A DNA stretch of 64,000 bases from Lonepinella koalarum (GTDB lineage: Bacteria > Pseudomonadota > Gammaproteobacteria > Enterobacterales > Pasteurellaceae). The stretch lies in assembly GCF_004565475.1 (NCBI RefSeq), contig NZ_SRHX01000001.1:434001-498000 (forward strand), written 5' to 3'. The first letter of the stretch is position 1. Each line of letters begins with the position of its first letter. The position numbers and the translations under genes were made by a program. Under the pieces are notes generated by a model, which was given only the letters and a program-made list of their open reading frames with translations, was not told where the DNA came from and ran no database searches. Positions 51,599-61,238 of this stretch are shown here, in pieces.

Positions 51599-52966
51599 AT
51601 GAACATTGACTTTTCAGCGCTATGGCAAGATTGCCTTTTACAATTACAGGATCAAGTGTCTTCCAACGACTTTAATATGTGGTTACGTCCTTTGCAAGCA
51701 GATGCTAATAACGAAAACCTTATGATTTTATATGCATCTAATATCTTTATTAAAAATTGGGTAGAAAGCCACTATTTAGAAAAAATCATCCAAATTACCC
51801 AGCAATTAAGCCAAAATCCAAATTTGGTGGTGAAATTGCAGGAAGGGACCAGACCAGCACCGCAAAAACAGGTCAATATTTCAGAGCAAACAAATAACTA
51901 TAGTGTGGTAGAAAATTCAACAAGTTCTGAATCAAATACGTTCCGTACCAATTTGAATCCGCACTATGTGTTTGATAACTTTGTCGGTGGCAAATCCAAT
52001 CAATTGGCTCGTTCTGCTGGCTTAAAAGTGTCCAAACATCCGGGGGATACATTAGCTAATCCGTTATTTTTATATGGTAGTACCGGTTTAGGTAAAACTC
52101 ACTTATTACATGCTATTGGCAACGCTATTCTGGAAGATAATCCGAATGCCCGTATTGTGTATATTCATTCAGAACGTTATGTACAAGAAATGGTAAAAGC
52201 ATTAAAAACCGAACGTTTAGAACAGTTTAAGAAATTTTATCGTTCATTAGATGTCCTCTTAATTGATGATATTCAATTTTTTGCTGGTAAAAGTGGAACA
52301 CAAGAAGAATTTTTTCATACTTTTAATTCCTTATTTGAAGGGGGACGACAAATTATTCTGACTTCAGATCGCTTACCAAAAGGCATTGAAAACTTTACAG
52401 AACGTTTAACATCTCGTTTTGGGGTGGGCTTAACCTTACAAATTCAACCTCCTGAGTTGGAAACTCGTATTGCCATTTTGTTGAAAAAAGCGGAAGAAAA
52501 AAATTTAAATTTGCCGGAAGAAGTCGCCTTTTTTATTGCCGAAAGATTACGTACCAATGTTAGGGATCTTGAAGGCGCGTTGAACCGTGTGCAAGCCTAT
52601 GCGGAATTTACTGGCAAACCTATTACCCGAGATTTTGCTGAAGAAACCTTAAAAGATATTTTGGCATTACAAGAAAAGTTAGTGACGATTGAAAATATCC
52701 AAAAAGTGGTAGCAGAATATTACCGTATTAAGGTGTCCGATTTAAAATCCAAAAATCGTTCACGTTCGGTGGCTCGCCCACGACAATTAGCTATGGCATT
52801 AGCCAAAGAACTGACTAATCGTAGCTTACCTGAAATTGGTAAGAATTTTGGTGATCGCGATCATACCACGGTATTACATGCTTGCCGTAAAACTTTAGAA
52901 TTACGTGAAACCGATAGTAATATTGAAGAAGATTGGATAAATTTAAACCGCACTTTATCTGCTTAA
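51599..52966 (+). CDS. dnaA: Chromosomal replication initiator DnaA
   Basis: AAA+ protein that binds DnaA boxes and opens oriC. Domain I (1-85, [13 protein letters not shown]), variable linker, ATPase domain with Walker [11 protein letters not shown], Walker [11 protein letters not shown] and sensor-2 region, and the C-terminal DNA-binding domain with the signature [12 protein letters not shown]. Length 455 is typical. Followed by dnaN and recF. An uptake signal lies in the last codons (52947-52955). Confidence 0.98.
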   Translation: MNIDFSALWQDCLLQLQDQVSSNDFNMWLRPLQADANNENLMILYASNIFIKNWVESHYLEKIIQITQQLSQNPNLVVKLQEGTRPAPQKQVNISEQTNNYSVVENSTSSESNTFRTNLNPHYVFDNFVGGKSNQLARSAGLKVSKHPGDTLANPLFLYGSTGLGKTHLLHAIGNAILEDNPNARIVYIHSERYVQEMVKALKTERLEQFKKFYRSLDVLLIDDIQFFAGKSGTQEEFFHTFNSLFEGGRQIILTSDRLPKGIENFTERLTSRFGVGLTLQIQPPELETRIAILLKKAEEKNLNLPEEVAFFIAERLRTNVRDLEGALNRVQAYAEFTGKPITRDFAEETLKDILALQEKLVTIENIQKVVAEYYRIKVSDLKSKNRSRSVARPRQLAMALAKELTNRSLPEIGKNFGDRDHTTVLHACRKTLELRETDSNIEEDWINLNRTLSA

Positions 52967-52995
52967 TTTTACGTTTAATCAATAGGAAGATCACT

Positions 52996-54096
52996 ATGCA
53001 ACTGATTATTTCAAGAGAAGATCTATTAAAACCACTCCAACAAGTTTGCGGTGTATTAAGTAATCGCCCGAATATTCCTGTATTAAACAATGTATTATTG
53101 CAAATTAATGGTAATATTCTGACCATTACAGGAACAGATTTAGAAGTGGAACTTTCTACACAAGTGCTATTACAAAATAGTGCAGAGGGTAATTTCACTA
53201 TTCCCGCTAGGAAATTCTTAGAAATTTGCCGAAATTTGCCTGATGGTGCCACCATTACGGTGGATTTTGAAGAAGATCGAGCGCTTATCCGTTCAGGTCG
53301 TACCAAATTTAATTTGACGACTTTCTCGGCAGACGAATACCCAAATCTGACCAACTGGCAATCAGAAGTGAATTTTACCGTTACACAAAGCATTGTTCGT
53401 CGTTTAATTGATGCGACCCAGTTTTCTATGGCAAATAATGATGCTCGTTATGCGTTAAACGGAATGAAATTAGAAACGGAAGGAAATTTATTGCGTACTG
53501 TTTCAACAGATGGACACCGTTTAGCTGTTTGTACTATTGCCCTTGAACAAGATTTACAAAATTATGCTGTAATCGTACCGCGCAAAGGCGTATTAGAACT
53601 GGCGAAATTACTTGATCCAAATAGTGAAGAACCAGTGAACTTACAAATTGGCACAAATAATCTGCGAGTACAATTGGGGGCGTTGGTGTTTACAACTAAA
53701 CTCATTGATGGACGTTTTCCTGACTATCGCCGTGTGCTACCACGCAATGCTGATCGTATTTTGGAAGGGGATTGGGAAACCTTAAAACAATCCTTTGTGC
53801 GGGCTGCGATTCTTTCTACGGATCGTGTTCGTACCGTTCGTTTACAGTTAAGTGAAAATCAACTTCGTATTTTGGCCACTAACCAAGAACATGAAGAAGT
53901 GGAAGAAACCTTAGATGTGTCCTACCAAAGCGAAGAAATGGAAATCGGTTTTAATGCCAGCTATGTGTTAGATGTACTTAATGCGTTAAAATGTAAACGT
54001 GTACGCATGCGGTTAATTGATGCCTCGTCAAGCTGTTTGATTGAAGATTGCCAAGATAGCAGTGCAGAATATGTTATTATGCCGATGCGTTTATAA
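52996..54096 (+). CDS. dnaN: DNA polymerase III sliding clamp, beta subunit
   Basis: Forms the ring clamp that tethers polymerases to DNA. The 366-residue protein starts MQLIISREDLLKPLQQV and ends VIMPMRL, both typical of the beta clamp; three similar domains of about 120 residues follow one another. The ATG at 52996 with AGGAAGA before it is chosen over a start 21 codons upstream that overlaps the dnaA end. Confidence 0.98.
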   Translation: MQLIISREDLLKPLQQVCGVLSNRPNIPVLNNVLLQINGNILTITGTDLEVELSTQVLLQNSAEGNFTIPARKFLEICRNLPDGATITVDFEEDRALIRSGRTKFNLTTFSADEYPNLTNWQSEVNFTVTQSIVRRLIDATQFSMANNDARYALNGMKLETEGNLLRTVSTDGHRLAVCTIALEQDLQNYAVIVPRKGVLELAKLLDPNSEEPVNLQIGTNNLRVQLGALVFTTKLIDGRFPDYRRVLPRNADRILEGDWETLKQSFVRAAILSTDRVRTVRLQLSENQLRILATNQEHEEVEETLDVSYQSEEMEIGFNASYVLDVLNALKCKRVRMRLIDASSSCLIEDCQDSSAEYVIMPMRL

Positions 54097-54113
54097 AAAC
54101 ATTCGTAAAATCG

Positions 54114-54122
54114 ACCGCACTT
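54114..54122 (-). repeat. DNA uptake signal abutting the recF start codon
   Basis: ACCGCACTT, the complement of AAGTGCGGT, ends one base before the recF ATG, filling the position where a ribosome-binding site would normally be. recF therefore has no purine-rich site of its own and may depend on coupling with dnaN. Confidence 0.85.
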
Positions 54123-54123
54123 T

Positions 54124-55209
54124 ATGGCTATTTCTCGCTTACTTATTGAAAATTTTCGTAATTTTACCGCCGTGGATCTTGAATTTGACCACGGCTTTAA
54201 CTTTTTGATCGGCAATAACGGTAGCGGCAAAACCAACTTATTAGAAAGTCTTTTCTATTTAGGGCATGGCAGATCCTTTAAAAGTAACGTTACTACCCGA
54301 ATTATTCGTTATGAACAACCACATTTCACCCTACACGGCAAAATTCAAGAACAACAACATCAATGGTCGGTGGGTTTACAAAAACTGCGTAAAGATGGCA
54401 CTACCTTAGTGAAAATCAACGGTGAGGATGGTAATAAAATTTCCGATCTTGCCCATTTACTCCCGATGCAGATTATCACACCAGAAGGTTTAACCTTATT
54501 AAATGGTGGACCAAGTTACCGCCGGGCGTTTTTAGATTGGGGACTTTTTCATCATCACAGCAGTTTTCATTCGGCTTGGTCAGCCCTCAATCGCTTACTC
54601 AAACAACGTAACTCCGCCTTACAACAAAGTTATGATTATGCTCCGCTTAGAATCTGGGATATTGAACTTGCTAAATTGGCACATCAAGTCACCCAATGGC
54701 GTGCGGAATATGCGCAAGCATTAACGCCAGCCATTGAACAAACCTGTCGATTATTTTTACCTGAGTTAGAAATTCAATTAAGTTTTCATCAAGGTTGGGA
54801 AAAAGGCAGTGATTATGCTGATCTATTACGAGAAAATTTCCAACGAGATAAACAAATCGGCTACACGGTTTCTGGTCCGCAAAAAGCGGATTTTCGTTTT
54901 AAATCTAATGGATTGCCGGTGGAAGATGTGCTTTCTCGTGGTCAACTCAAATTACTGATGTGTGCCTTACGACTTGCTCAAGGTGAGCATTTAATGCAAC
55001 AAAAAAACCGTCATTGTATTTTCTTGATTGATGATTTTGCATCAGAATTAGATCAAATCAAACGTGCCTTGTTAGCGGAACGCTTACAACAAAGCCGGTC
55101 ACAGGTATTTATCACCGCCATAACACAGGATCAACTAGCTCAAATGCAGGTGGAGAAACATTGTAGTTTCAGGCTACAAGAAGGTAATATTACGCTCCTC
55201 GCGGAATAA
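54124..55209 (+). CDS. recF: DNA replication and repair protein RecF
   Basis: SMC-like ATPase that loads RecA at gaps with RecO and RecR. Walker A is FLIGNNGSGKTN (about residues 27-38); signature and Walker B lie in VEDVLSRGQLKLL and CIFLIDDFASELD near the C terminus. Length 361 is normal. Third gene of dnaA-dnaN-recF; gyrB does not follow as it does in many gammaproteobacteria. Confidence 0.97.
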   Translation: MAISRLLIENFRNFTAVDLEFDHGFNFLIGNNGSGKTNLLESLFYLGHGRSFKSNVTTRIIRYEQPHFTLHGKIQEQQHQWSVGLQKLRKDGTTLVKINGEDGNKISDLAHLLPMQIITPEGLTLLNGGPSYRRAFLDWGLFHHHSSFHSAWSALNRLLKQRNSALQQSYDYAPLRIWDIELAKLAHQVTQWRAEYAQALTPAIEQTCRLFLPELEIQLSFHQGWEKGSDYADLLRENFQRDKQIGYTVSGPQKADFRFKSNGLPVEDVLSRGQLKLLMCALRLAQGEHLMQQKNRHCIFLIDDFASELDQIKRALLAERLQQSRSQVFITAITQDQLAQMQVEKHCSFRLQEGNITLLAE

Positions 55210-55263
55210 ACTGCGGTGATTTTTCCTTCATTTTTCTTAATGAATAAACGGGGGGATAGCAAT

Positions 55264-55291
55264 GTGACAGTTTGCCATATTATGCTATAAT
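55264..55291 (+). promoter_or_regulatory. Sigma-70 promoter of the DNA methyltransferase gene
   Basis: GTGACA (55264-55269), 16-base spacer and a perfect TATAAT (55286-55291) with an upstream TGC forming an extended -10. It lies 33 bases before the methyltransferase ATG, so this gene is expressed independently of dnaA-dnaN-recF. Confidence 0.75.
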
Positions 55292-55323
55292 CCGCAGCCT
55301 AATTCATAATTTTTGATGCCATA

Positions 55324-56031
55324 ATGGAACAGCTATCTTGTCAACTATTTCATAGTGATTGCCAAATAATAATGCGTGATCTTGCTAATAAAAATCAGCA
55401 AGTTGATCATATTATCACTGATCCTCCTTATGCGATTTCTCAACATAACAATTTTCATACTTTAAATAATCCAAGAAAAGGCGTTGATTTTGGGACATGG
55501 GATTGGGGATTTGATCCCGCTTTCTGGCTTGAAAGCGCTTACCCTTTATTAGCAAGTAATGGTTCCATGATTATTTTCTGTTCATATCGTTTTATTTCGC
55601 AAATTACCCACAAAATTGAAAGTTTAGGAGGGGTAGTGAAAGATATTATGGTGTGGCAAAAAGCCAATCCGATGCCAAGAAATATTCATCGTCGTTATGT
55701 ACAAGATATGGAATTTATTATTTGGGCGGTCAAATCTAAAAAGAGTAAATGGGTTTTTAATAAGCCTGAAGATAAACCTTATCAACGAGGATTCTTTCAA
55801 ACACCCACGTTATTAGGTAAAGAGAGAACTGCACATCCGACCCAAAAACCCATTCGTTTAATGCATGAAATTATTAAAATTCATACTCATCCGGGACAAC
55901 TTATTTTTGACCCCTTTATGGGGGTGGGTTCAACTGGTGTAGCTAGCCTAGACTTAAATCGGCGTTTTTTAGGTTGTGAACAAGATCTCCAGTGGTTTGA
56001 ATTAGCACAGATAAGATTAAATTTGGGTTAA
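55324..56031 (+). CDS. Solitary DNA methyltransferase (beta-class N6-adenine or N4-cytosine type)
   Basis: A 235-residue S-adenosylmethionine-dependent DNA methylase. The catalytic motif IV is DPPY in IITDPPYAIS near residue 35; the cofactor motif I is LIFDPFMGVGSTG near residue 200, with HPTQKP before it. This order (IV before I) defines the beta class. DPPY favours adenine. No restriction enzyme or specificity subunit is adjacent, so it is probably an orphan regulatory or immunity methylase, or a phage-type gene. The recognition site cannot be predicted. Confidence 0.87.
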   Translation: MEQLSCQLFHSDCQIIMRDLANKNQQVDHIITDPPYAISQHNNFHTLNNPRKGVDFGTWDWGFDPAFWLESAYPLLASNGSMIIFCSYRFISQITHKIESLGGVVKDIMVWQKANPMPRNIHRRYVQDMEFIIWAVKSKKSKWVFNKPEDKPYQRGFFQTPTLLGKERTAHPTQKPIRLMHEIIKIHTHPGQLIFDPFMGVGSTGVASLDLNRRFLGCEQDLQWFELAQIRLNLG

Positions 56032-56061
56032 AACAACGTTGCACCTTAGTGAGTAATGAGT

Positions 56062-56088
56062 AAAGTGCGGTAAAAATCACCGCACTTT
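56062..56088. terminator. Bidirectional terminator made of paired uptake signals
   Basis: Arms AAAGTGCGGT (56062-56071) and ACCGCACTTT (56079-56088) with a 7-base loop, between convergent stops of the DNA methyltransferase and the SAM methyltransferase. Confidence 0.85.
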
Positions 56089-56107
56089 GGCAACCATACT
56101 CGTAATG

Positions 56108-56863
56108 CTATTTTTGACTACAGACGGCAATAAAATTCAGTTTTTTCTCAGGATCATTAAACACCTTAAACATTTTTTTAAAGGTTTCTCTGTTCTCTGA
56201 TTTCATAGCATTAGAAACAATACGTAATGCCCCCAAAATACCTTCATCATGGATCATGCCTTTCGGGGATAACAAGCTCATTTCCCCATTAAAACTATCC
56301 ACATTACGGAATCCACTGTCTTTAAATAATTGTACCCACCCATCATGAGTGAGTGGCGTGACGGTAATATTAATCGCTTCTCGTAATTGCTTAATAATTG
56401 GCTCTGCTTCCGTGGTGGTTAACATCACATCATGGGTTAATAGTAAACCGTTTGGTTTTAACACACGAAAATATTCTTCCACGGCTTTCATTTTTGCTTG
56501 CACGGGTAACATGGTTAACATTGCTTCATTAATCACAATATCAAAGCTATTATCTTCAAAAGGCAATTTCATGGCATTGGCTCGCTGTACATGAATTTTG
56601 TCTTGTAAACCATTTGCTGCGATATTTTTCTTGGCTTTTTCTAACGCTAGTTCATCCAGATCCACACCTTCAATATGGCAACCAAATTGTTTGGCAAGAC
56701 TAATAGCAGTGGTTCCCATATTACAGGCGACTTCAAGTACTTTCTTACTGGCATCAAAATCACCGTTGGCAATTAACCAGTCTGTGGCTTTTTTACCGCC
56801 CGGGCGTAACCGCGTTTTACCTAAACGAGCTAAAAAATTATGTCCGACTTCATCTTTTTTCAT
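56108..56863 (-). CDS. Class I SAM-dependent methyltransferase, small-molecule type
   Basis: A 251-residue methyltransferase with a Methyltransf_11-like core: motif I VLEVACNMGTTAISLA (about residues 43-58), acidic GVDLDE after strand 2, LPFEDNSFDIVINE and the post-motif LKPNGLLLTHD. The N terminus (FLARLGKTRLRPGGKKAT) is characteristic of a group found in Pasteurellaceae and other bacteria, function unknown to me. It is downstream of crp but the crp terminator separates the two. Confidence 0.85.
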   Translation of the reverse strand: MKKDEVGHNFLARLGKTRLRPGGKKATDWLIANGDFDASKKVLEVACNMGTTAISLAKQFGCHIEGVDLDELALEKAKKNIAANGLQDKIHVQRANAMKLPFEDNSFDIVINEAMLTMLPVQAKMKAVEEYFRVLKPNGLLLTHDVMLTTTEAEPIIKQLREAINITVTPLTHDGWVQLFKDSGFRNVDSFNGEMSLLSPKGMIHDEGILGALRIVSNAMKSENRETFKKMFKVFNDPEKKLNFIAVCSQK

Positions 56864-56926
56864 CTTGCTTTCTCCCGCAATAAAATACTTGACTAAATAT
56901 ATCAGATTTTAGAATAAGAAAAATAA

Positions 56927-56972
56927 AAAAATACGGTAAACATTGATCTATACCAAAATTTACCGCATTTTT
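56927..56972 (-). terminator. Intrinsic terminator of crp
   Basis: On the minus strand the arms AAAAATGCGGTAAA (56972-56959) and TTTACCGTATTTTT (56940-56927) pair over 14 bp with one G-U, 18-base loop, then more T. The stem resembles a decayed uptake-signal pair (AATGCGGT). Confidence 0.8.
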
Positions 56973-56987
56973 GCTATCAAAATTTCA

Positions 56988-57659
56988 TTATTCTCTTGTA
57001 CCATACACCACAATGGTTTTGCCGTGAGCTGAAATCAAATGCTCATCTTCTAGCATCTTTAAAATCCGCCCCACGGTTTCCCTTGAGCATCCTACCATTT
57101 GTCCAATTTCTTGACGGGTGATTTTAATTTGCATCCCTTCTGGATGGGTCATCGCATCTGGCATTTTGGCAAGATTTAACAGGGTCTGAGCAATACGCCC
57201 CGTCACATCCAAGAATGCCAAATTTTTTACTTGTTGTGATGTGGTTCTTAAACGTCTTGCTAATTGTCCGGCTAAGATCATCAGTACATCAGGGTTGACT
57301 TGTACTAACTGACGGAATTTTTTATAAGAAATCTCGGCTACTTCGCAAGTGGTTTTGGCACGAATCCATGCTGAACGCACGTCATTTTCATTAAATAAAC
57401 CCGCTTCGCCAAAGAAATCACCAGACCCCAAATAGGTCAATAGCATTTCTTTGCCGTCTTCATCTTTGGTGGATACAGATGCTGACCCTTTAATTAAATA
57501 ATATAGGGTCTCTGCCTTTTCACCGGCATGAATAATGCTTGTTTTCATTGAATATTTATGAATATGACAATGAGAAACGAACCATTCTAAGGTAGGATCC
57601 AAAGTATGAGCAGGTTTCTTTTCTTGATTCACATCAAGTTGCTGTACTTGTTCTGGCAT
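56988..57659 (-). CDS. crp: cAMP receptor protein
   Basis: Global regulator that binds TGTGA-N6-TCACA sites when cAMP is present and, with Sxy, CRP-S sites of competence genes in Pasteurellaceae. The cAMP pocket has FFGEAGLF and the arginine-serine pair in [10 protein letters not shown]; the hinge TTSQQV keeps the cAMP-contacting Thr-Ser; the recognition helix is [12 protein letters not shown]. About 12 more N-terminal residues than E. coli CRP (223 versus 210). Candidate target sites lie in this window upstream of the galacturonate genes and between 10.6 and 10.7 kb. Confidence 0.97.
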   Translation of the reverse strand: MPEQVQQLDVNQEKKPAHTLDPTLEWFVSHCHIHKYSMKTSIIHAGEKAETLYYLIKGSASVSTKDEDGKEMLLTYLGSGDFFGEAGLFNENDVRSAWIRAKTTCEVAEISYKKFRQLVQVNPDVLMILAGQLARRLRTTSQQVKNLAFLDVTGRIAQTLLNLAKMPDAMTHPEGMQIKITRQEIGQMVGCSRETVGRILKMLEDEHLISAHGKTIVVYGTRE

Positions 57660-57731
57660 AAATAACCTCTTTGTTCTAATAACCGATAGGCTTTGTTATC
57701 TCTCCTGTGCTATGTATTGAGATAAACAAAC

Positions 57732-57950
57732 CTAACGTAGAAAATCCGTTTTATTTTTAATATCAATAGTTTCATGTAATTCTGACCAAACGATAACTGC
57801 TTTTTGTTGCCGGATTTGATCGAGTAAATTTTCTGTTTTCTGCGCTAAAGATAATTCTTCAACACCGTAATCTGTTCCTTCTCGCAAAATAAAACTTTCT
57901 ACAATGTTAACCAACGTATCTTCTTCAAGTGCTTGCCAAGGAATTATCAT
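57732..57950 (-). CDS. yheU: YheU family protein (UPF0270)
   Basis: A 72-residue protein that opens MIIPWQALEEDTLVNIVESF and contains FILREGTDYG and VWSELHETIDI, all shared with E. coli YheU. Function unknown. It lies between slmA (19 bases upstream) and crp. Confidence 0.9.
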   Translation of the reverse strand: MIIPWQALEEDTLVNIVESFILREGTDYGVEELSLAQKTENLLDQIRQQKAVIVWSELHETIDIKNKTDFLR

Positions 57951-57969
57951 GTTAATTTATCATTATTTA

Positions 57970-58623
57970 TTAGGCAAACAATTGCTCAATTAGTTGCCAT
58001 TGATGTTCAAAACTTTGATTTGTTGTACGGCGAAAATTCGTCCGGACATAACGCATAAACTGTCCTTCACAAAAAGTGACTAAATAACTCGCGATGACGC
58101 GTTCATCAAGAGAAAAGGTTTTACCTTCGCGTAATTTTCGGATTTGTAAGATATTCACGAATTGTAATTCTAAGCGATCAAAAAATTGAGCGGCACGAAC
58201 TTGTAATTTAGCGTCTTCAAACATTAACGCATGACCAGTGAGAATCCGGGTCATGCCCGGATTTTTACGAGCAAAATCTAAGATCATTTGTAAAATATCA
58301 TGTACTCGATTTTGGGTATTGGTTTCTAATTTTGTCGATTGCGAAATTCGAATAAATAAATTCTGTTCAATATTTTCAATCAAGGCTTCAAACATTTTGG
58401 TTTTGCTAGGGAAATAACGATACAAAGCAGCTTCCGACACCCCTACAGCTTCGGCTAAACGTGCCGTTGTCATACGCTCCATGCCACGTTCGGAATGAAG
58501 CATACTTGCCAACACGGCTAACACTTGCTGACGGCGTTCTTTAACACTACGCTTTTCTATTTTGGGTACAGATTTTTCCACCATAGCAGGCTCAATATCT
58601 GCAATTTCCAACTGTTCTACCAT
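57970..58623 (-). CDS. slmA: Nucleoid occlusion factor SlmA
   Basis: TetR-family DNA-binding protein that blocks FtsZ assembly over the chromosome. The HTH is about residues 40-85 with [20 protein letters not shown], as in E. coli; [17 protein letters not shown] is also typical. An N-terminal extension of about 20 residues precedes the common start. Downstream of dut by 16 bases in the coaBC-dut-slmA order known from E. coli. Confidence 0.95.
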   Translation of the reverse strand: MVEQLEIADIEPAMVEKSVPKIEKRSVKERRQQVLAVLASMLHSERGMERMTTARLAEAVGVSEAALYRYFPSKTKMFEALIENIEQNLFIRISQSTKLETNTQNRVHDILQMILDFARKNPGMTRILTGHALMFEDAKLQVRAAQFFDRLELQFVNILQIRKLREGKTFSLDERVIASYLVTFCEGQFMRYVRTNFRRTTNQSFEHQWQLIEQLFA

Positions 58624-58639
58624 TATTTATTTACTCGCA

Positions 58640-59095
58640 TTATTGTTTTCCTGAATGTCCAAAACCACCCTCACCACGGTCTGTTTGAGTAAATTCTTCC
58701 ACAATATTAAATTCCGCCTGTAGCACTGGCACAAAAACTAATTGTGCAATACGATCGCCCACTTCAATTTTAAATGGTTGCTTACCACGATTCCATATAG
58801 AAACCATCAACGGTCCTTGATAATCGCTGTCAATTAACCCCACCAAGTTACCTAATACAATACCATGTTTATGCCCTAAACCTGAACGTGGTAAAATTAC
58901 GGCAGCTAAATTCGGGTCAGCAATATAAATAGATAATCCGGTTGGAATTAATTGAGTTTCACCCGGTTGAATTTCAACACTTTGTTCAATTAATGCACGC
59001 AAATCTAACCCTGCGGAACCTATAGTAGCATAACTAGGGAACGGAAATTCGTTGCCAATACGGCGATCTAAAATTTTAACATCAATTTTTTTCAT
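58640..59095 (-). CDS. dut: Deoxyuridine 5'-triphosphate nucleotidohydrolase
   Basis: Trimeric enzyme that hydrolyses dUTP to dUMP, keeping uracil out of DNA. Five family motifs are present: [40 protein letters not shown] and [10 protein letters not shown]. The start at 59095 ([10 protein letters not shown]) gives 151 residues as in relatives; an ATG four codons upstream (59107) has a better GAGAGGT site and may be used instead. The gene overlaps the end of coaBC by 14 bases. Confidence 0.95.
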   Translation of the reverse strand: MKKIDVKILDRRIGNEFPFPSYATIGSAGLDLRALIEQSVEIQPGETQLIPTGLSIYIADPNLAAVILPRSGLGHKHGIVLGNLVGLIDSDYQGPLMVSIWNRGKQPFKIEVGDRIAQLVFVPVLQAEFNIVEEFTQTDRGEGGFGHSGKQ

Positions 59096-60299
59096 GTTCT
59101 TTTGCATGGTACCTCTCAACTATTTTATTGACTAATTGTTGCGCTAACTGCTGTTTACTGGTTTCAGGTAACTGTTCTGAGCCATTCTGCCAGAACAATT
59201 TTAACGCATTTTGCTCTGCCCCGAAAACCTGTCCATTCGACACATCATTCGCACAAATCATATCCAACTTTTTACGTAACAATTTATCTTGTGCATATTG
59301 CTCTACTTGTTGGGTTTCAGCCGCAAATCCTACGGTAAATGGACGATTTTCGGTTAAATGCCCCACATCAGATACAATATCTGGATTTTTCACCAAAGTA
59401 AGTTGCATTTCATTAGTAGATTTTTTGATTTTTTGTTCGGCAATGTCCGCTACTCGATAATCTGCTACTGCCGCACAGGCAATAAATATGTGATTTTTCA
59501 CCGCACTTTCAAGGGCAATTTGCCACATTTGTTGAGCAGAAAGCACATTAATTCGATTAACCTTGCTTGGTGTGGGTAAATTAACGGGTCCACTAATTAA
59601 CGTCACATTTGCCCCACGTTGAGCAAAAGCCCTTGCTATGGCAAAACCCATTTTCCCTGAACTATGATTACTAATATAACGTACAGGATCAATCGCTTCT
59701 TGCGTTGGACCAGCGGTAATCACAATATCTAAGCCAACTAAATCTGATGAACGAGAAAAATATTGCTCAACGGTGGCGAAAATTTCCTGTGGTTCTGACA
59801 TTCGTCCCATCCCCACATCGCCACAGGCTTGTTCTCCACTGTTTGGACCGATAAATAAAATTCCACGTCGTTGTAAAGATTGAATATTTTGTTGTGTTAT
59901 CACTTGGCGGTACATTTGCTGATTCATGGCAGGAGCTAACAAAATTGGCGCGGATGTGGCTAAACAAAGGGTAGAAAGTAGATCATTTGCCATGCCGACA
60001 TTCAGTCGAGCAATAAAATCCGCACTCGCTGGTGCCACGACGACTAGCTCAGCCCATTTGGCTAATTCAATATGCCCCATCGCTAATTCCGCTTGTGGAT
60101 CAAGCAGAGATTGTGCGACGGCATGACCTGAAATCGCTTGTAATGTTAAAGGTGTAACAAATTCGGCGGCGGCTGGGGTTAAAACTGTTCTCACTTCTGC
60201 TCCCGCTTTACGCAATAAGCGAATAAATTCAATGGTTTTATAAGCCGCAATACCACCGGTTATCCCCACTACGATTCGTTTATTTGGTAAATTTGCCAT
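59082..60299 (-). CDS. coaBC: Bifunctional phosphopantothenoylcysteine decarboxylase/phosphopantothenate-cysteine ligase
   Basis: Coenzyme A synthesis: the C-terminal CoaB domain joins cysteine to 4'-phosphopantothenate and the N-terminal CoaC flavoprotein domain decarboxylates the product. CoaC motifs are [11 protein letters not shown] at the N terminus, [10 protein letters not shown] and the cysteine in [13 protein letters not shown]; CoaB (from about residue 185) has [20 protein letters not shown] and GKMG. Length 405 is normal. First gene of coaBC-dut-slmA. An uptake signal lies at 59500-59508. Confidence 0.96.
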   Translation of the reverse strand: MANLPNKRIVVGITGGIAAYKTIEFIRLLRKAGAEVRTVLTPAAAEFVTPLTLQAISGHAVAQSLLDPQAELAMGHIELAKWAELVVVAPASADFIARLNVGMANDLLSTLCLATSAPILLAPAMNQQMYRQVITQQNIQSLQRRGILFIGPNSGEQACGDVGMGRMSEPQEIFATVEQYFSRSSDLVGLDIVITAGPTQEAIDPVRYISNHSSGKMGFAIARAFAQRGANVTLISGPVNLPTPSKVNRINVLSAQQMWQIALESAVKNHIFIACAAVADYRVADIAEQKIKKSTNEMQLTLVKNPDIVSDVGHLTENRPFTVGFAAETQQVEQYAQDKLLRKKLDMICANDVSNGQVFGAEQNALKLFWQNGSEQLPETSKQQLAQQLVNKIVERYHAKEHEKN

Positions 60300-60362
60300 T
60301 GTTAGTCCTCTTTCACTTCTATTTGATCATTTTACTGCAATTTTAACGAATAAAACATAAGA

Positions 60363-60384
60363 TTTTTTGATCTGTATTCCAAAA
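60363..60384 (+). promoter_or_regulatory. Candidate CRP-S-like site upstream of radC
   Basis: Aligned to the Pasteurellaceae CRP-S consensus (TTTTGCGA, six bases, TCGCAAAA), 17 of 22 positions agree, including both outer T and A tracts and the GATC centre-left. The most diagnostic C6 and G17 positions are not matched. Centre lies about 95 bases before the radC ATG. Confidence 0.35.
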
Positions 60385-60468
60385 CTCGCATAAATTTCTC
60401 GCCAAGCATGCTAAATTACTACAAAGTGAAATGCAATATGTTGAAAATTTATCATTTGGAATATAAGC

Positions 60469-61131
60469 ATGAAAATGTCTCCTTTAATGCCCCGAGAAAA
60501 ACTATTACAATTCGGTGCAACCGCGTTGACGGATGATGAACTGTTAGCTATTTTCTTACGTACTGGCATTAAAGGCTGTCCCGTAATGCAACTTTCCCGA
60601 TCGGTAATACAGAATTTTGGTTCCTTGCGTGGTTTGATTTCTGCCAATCAAAAACAATTTTGTGCTTTCAAAGGTATTGGTATTACCCAGTTTATCCAAC
60701 TACAAGCCAGCACCGAAATGACCAGACGTTATTTGTTAGAAGAAATTAAATTCTCCCATATTTTTAATCAGTCAGAAATCGTACGGCTATATTTGCAAGC
60801 GGAAATGGAACGCCATGAACGAGAAATCTTTCTAGTGTTATTTTTGAACAATCAGCATCAACTGATTAAACAAGAAGAAATGTTCTTAGGGTCTGTCAAT
60901 TCTGCCAGTGTTTATCCGAGAGAAATCATTAAGACCGCCTTATATTGTAATGCTTCTGCTCTCATTCTGGCACACAACCACCCATCTGGTTTAGCCCAAC
61001 CGAGTGATTCAGATTTTATCCTCACAAACAAAATTAAACAAGCCGCAGAATTCATGGAAATTCGCATTTTAGATCACTTTATTATCGGTAAGGGTTGCTA
61101 TTTTTCCTTTGCTGAAAAGGGTTATTTATAG
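60469..61131 (+). CDS. radC: JAB-domain protein RadC
   Basis: A 220-residue MPN/JAB+ protein. Helix-hairpin-helix part (about 15-80) followed by the metal-binding JAB domain with LILAHNHPSG and a downstream aspartate (S-D-SDF). RadC was once thought a repair factor; its role is unsettled. It is transcribed divergently from coaBC and lies upstream of rpmB-rpmG-mutM, the E. coli order. An alternative ATG is two codons downstream (MSPLMPREKLL). Confidence 0.94.
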   Translation: MKMSPLMPREKLLQFGATALTDDELLAIFLRTGIKGCPVMQLSRSVIQNFGSLRGLISANQKQFCAFKGIGITQFIQLQASTEMTRRYLLEEIKFSHIFNQSEIVRLYLQAEMERHEREIFLVLFLNNQHQLIKQEEMFLGSVNSASVYPREIIKTALYCNASALILAHNHPSGLAQPSDSDFILTNKIKQAAEFMEIRILDHFIIGKGCYFSFAEKGYL

Positions 61132-61147
61132 GATCCAACATTGGATC
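61132..61147 (+). terminator. Small palindrome after radC
   Basis: GATCCAA (61132-61138) and TTGGATC (61141-61147) directly after the radC stop, followed by ATTTTC. Short stem and short T-run; terminator strength is doubtful. Confidence 0.35.
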
Positions 61148-61203
61148 ATTTTCACGAAGAAGCGAAAATCTTAGGTCTTTTTCGTAGAAAATGTATTTTT
61201 TCC

Positions 61204-61232
61204 TTGAGAAAGTCGAATTATGTGAGTATAAT
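61204..61232 (+). promoter_or_regulatory. Strong sigma-70 promoter of rpmB-rpmG
   Basis: TTGAGA (61204-61209), exactly 17 bases of spacer and a perfect TATAAT (61227-61232). The transcript would begin near 61239 and carry a leader of about 117 bases before rpmB. Confidence 0.85.
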
Positions 61233-61238
61233 TCACAG

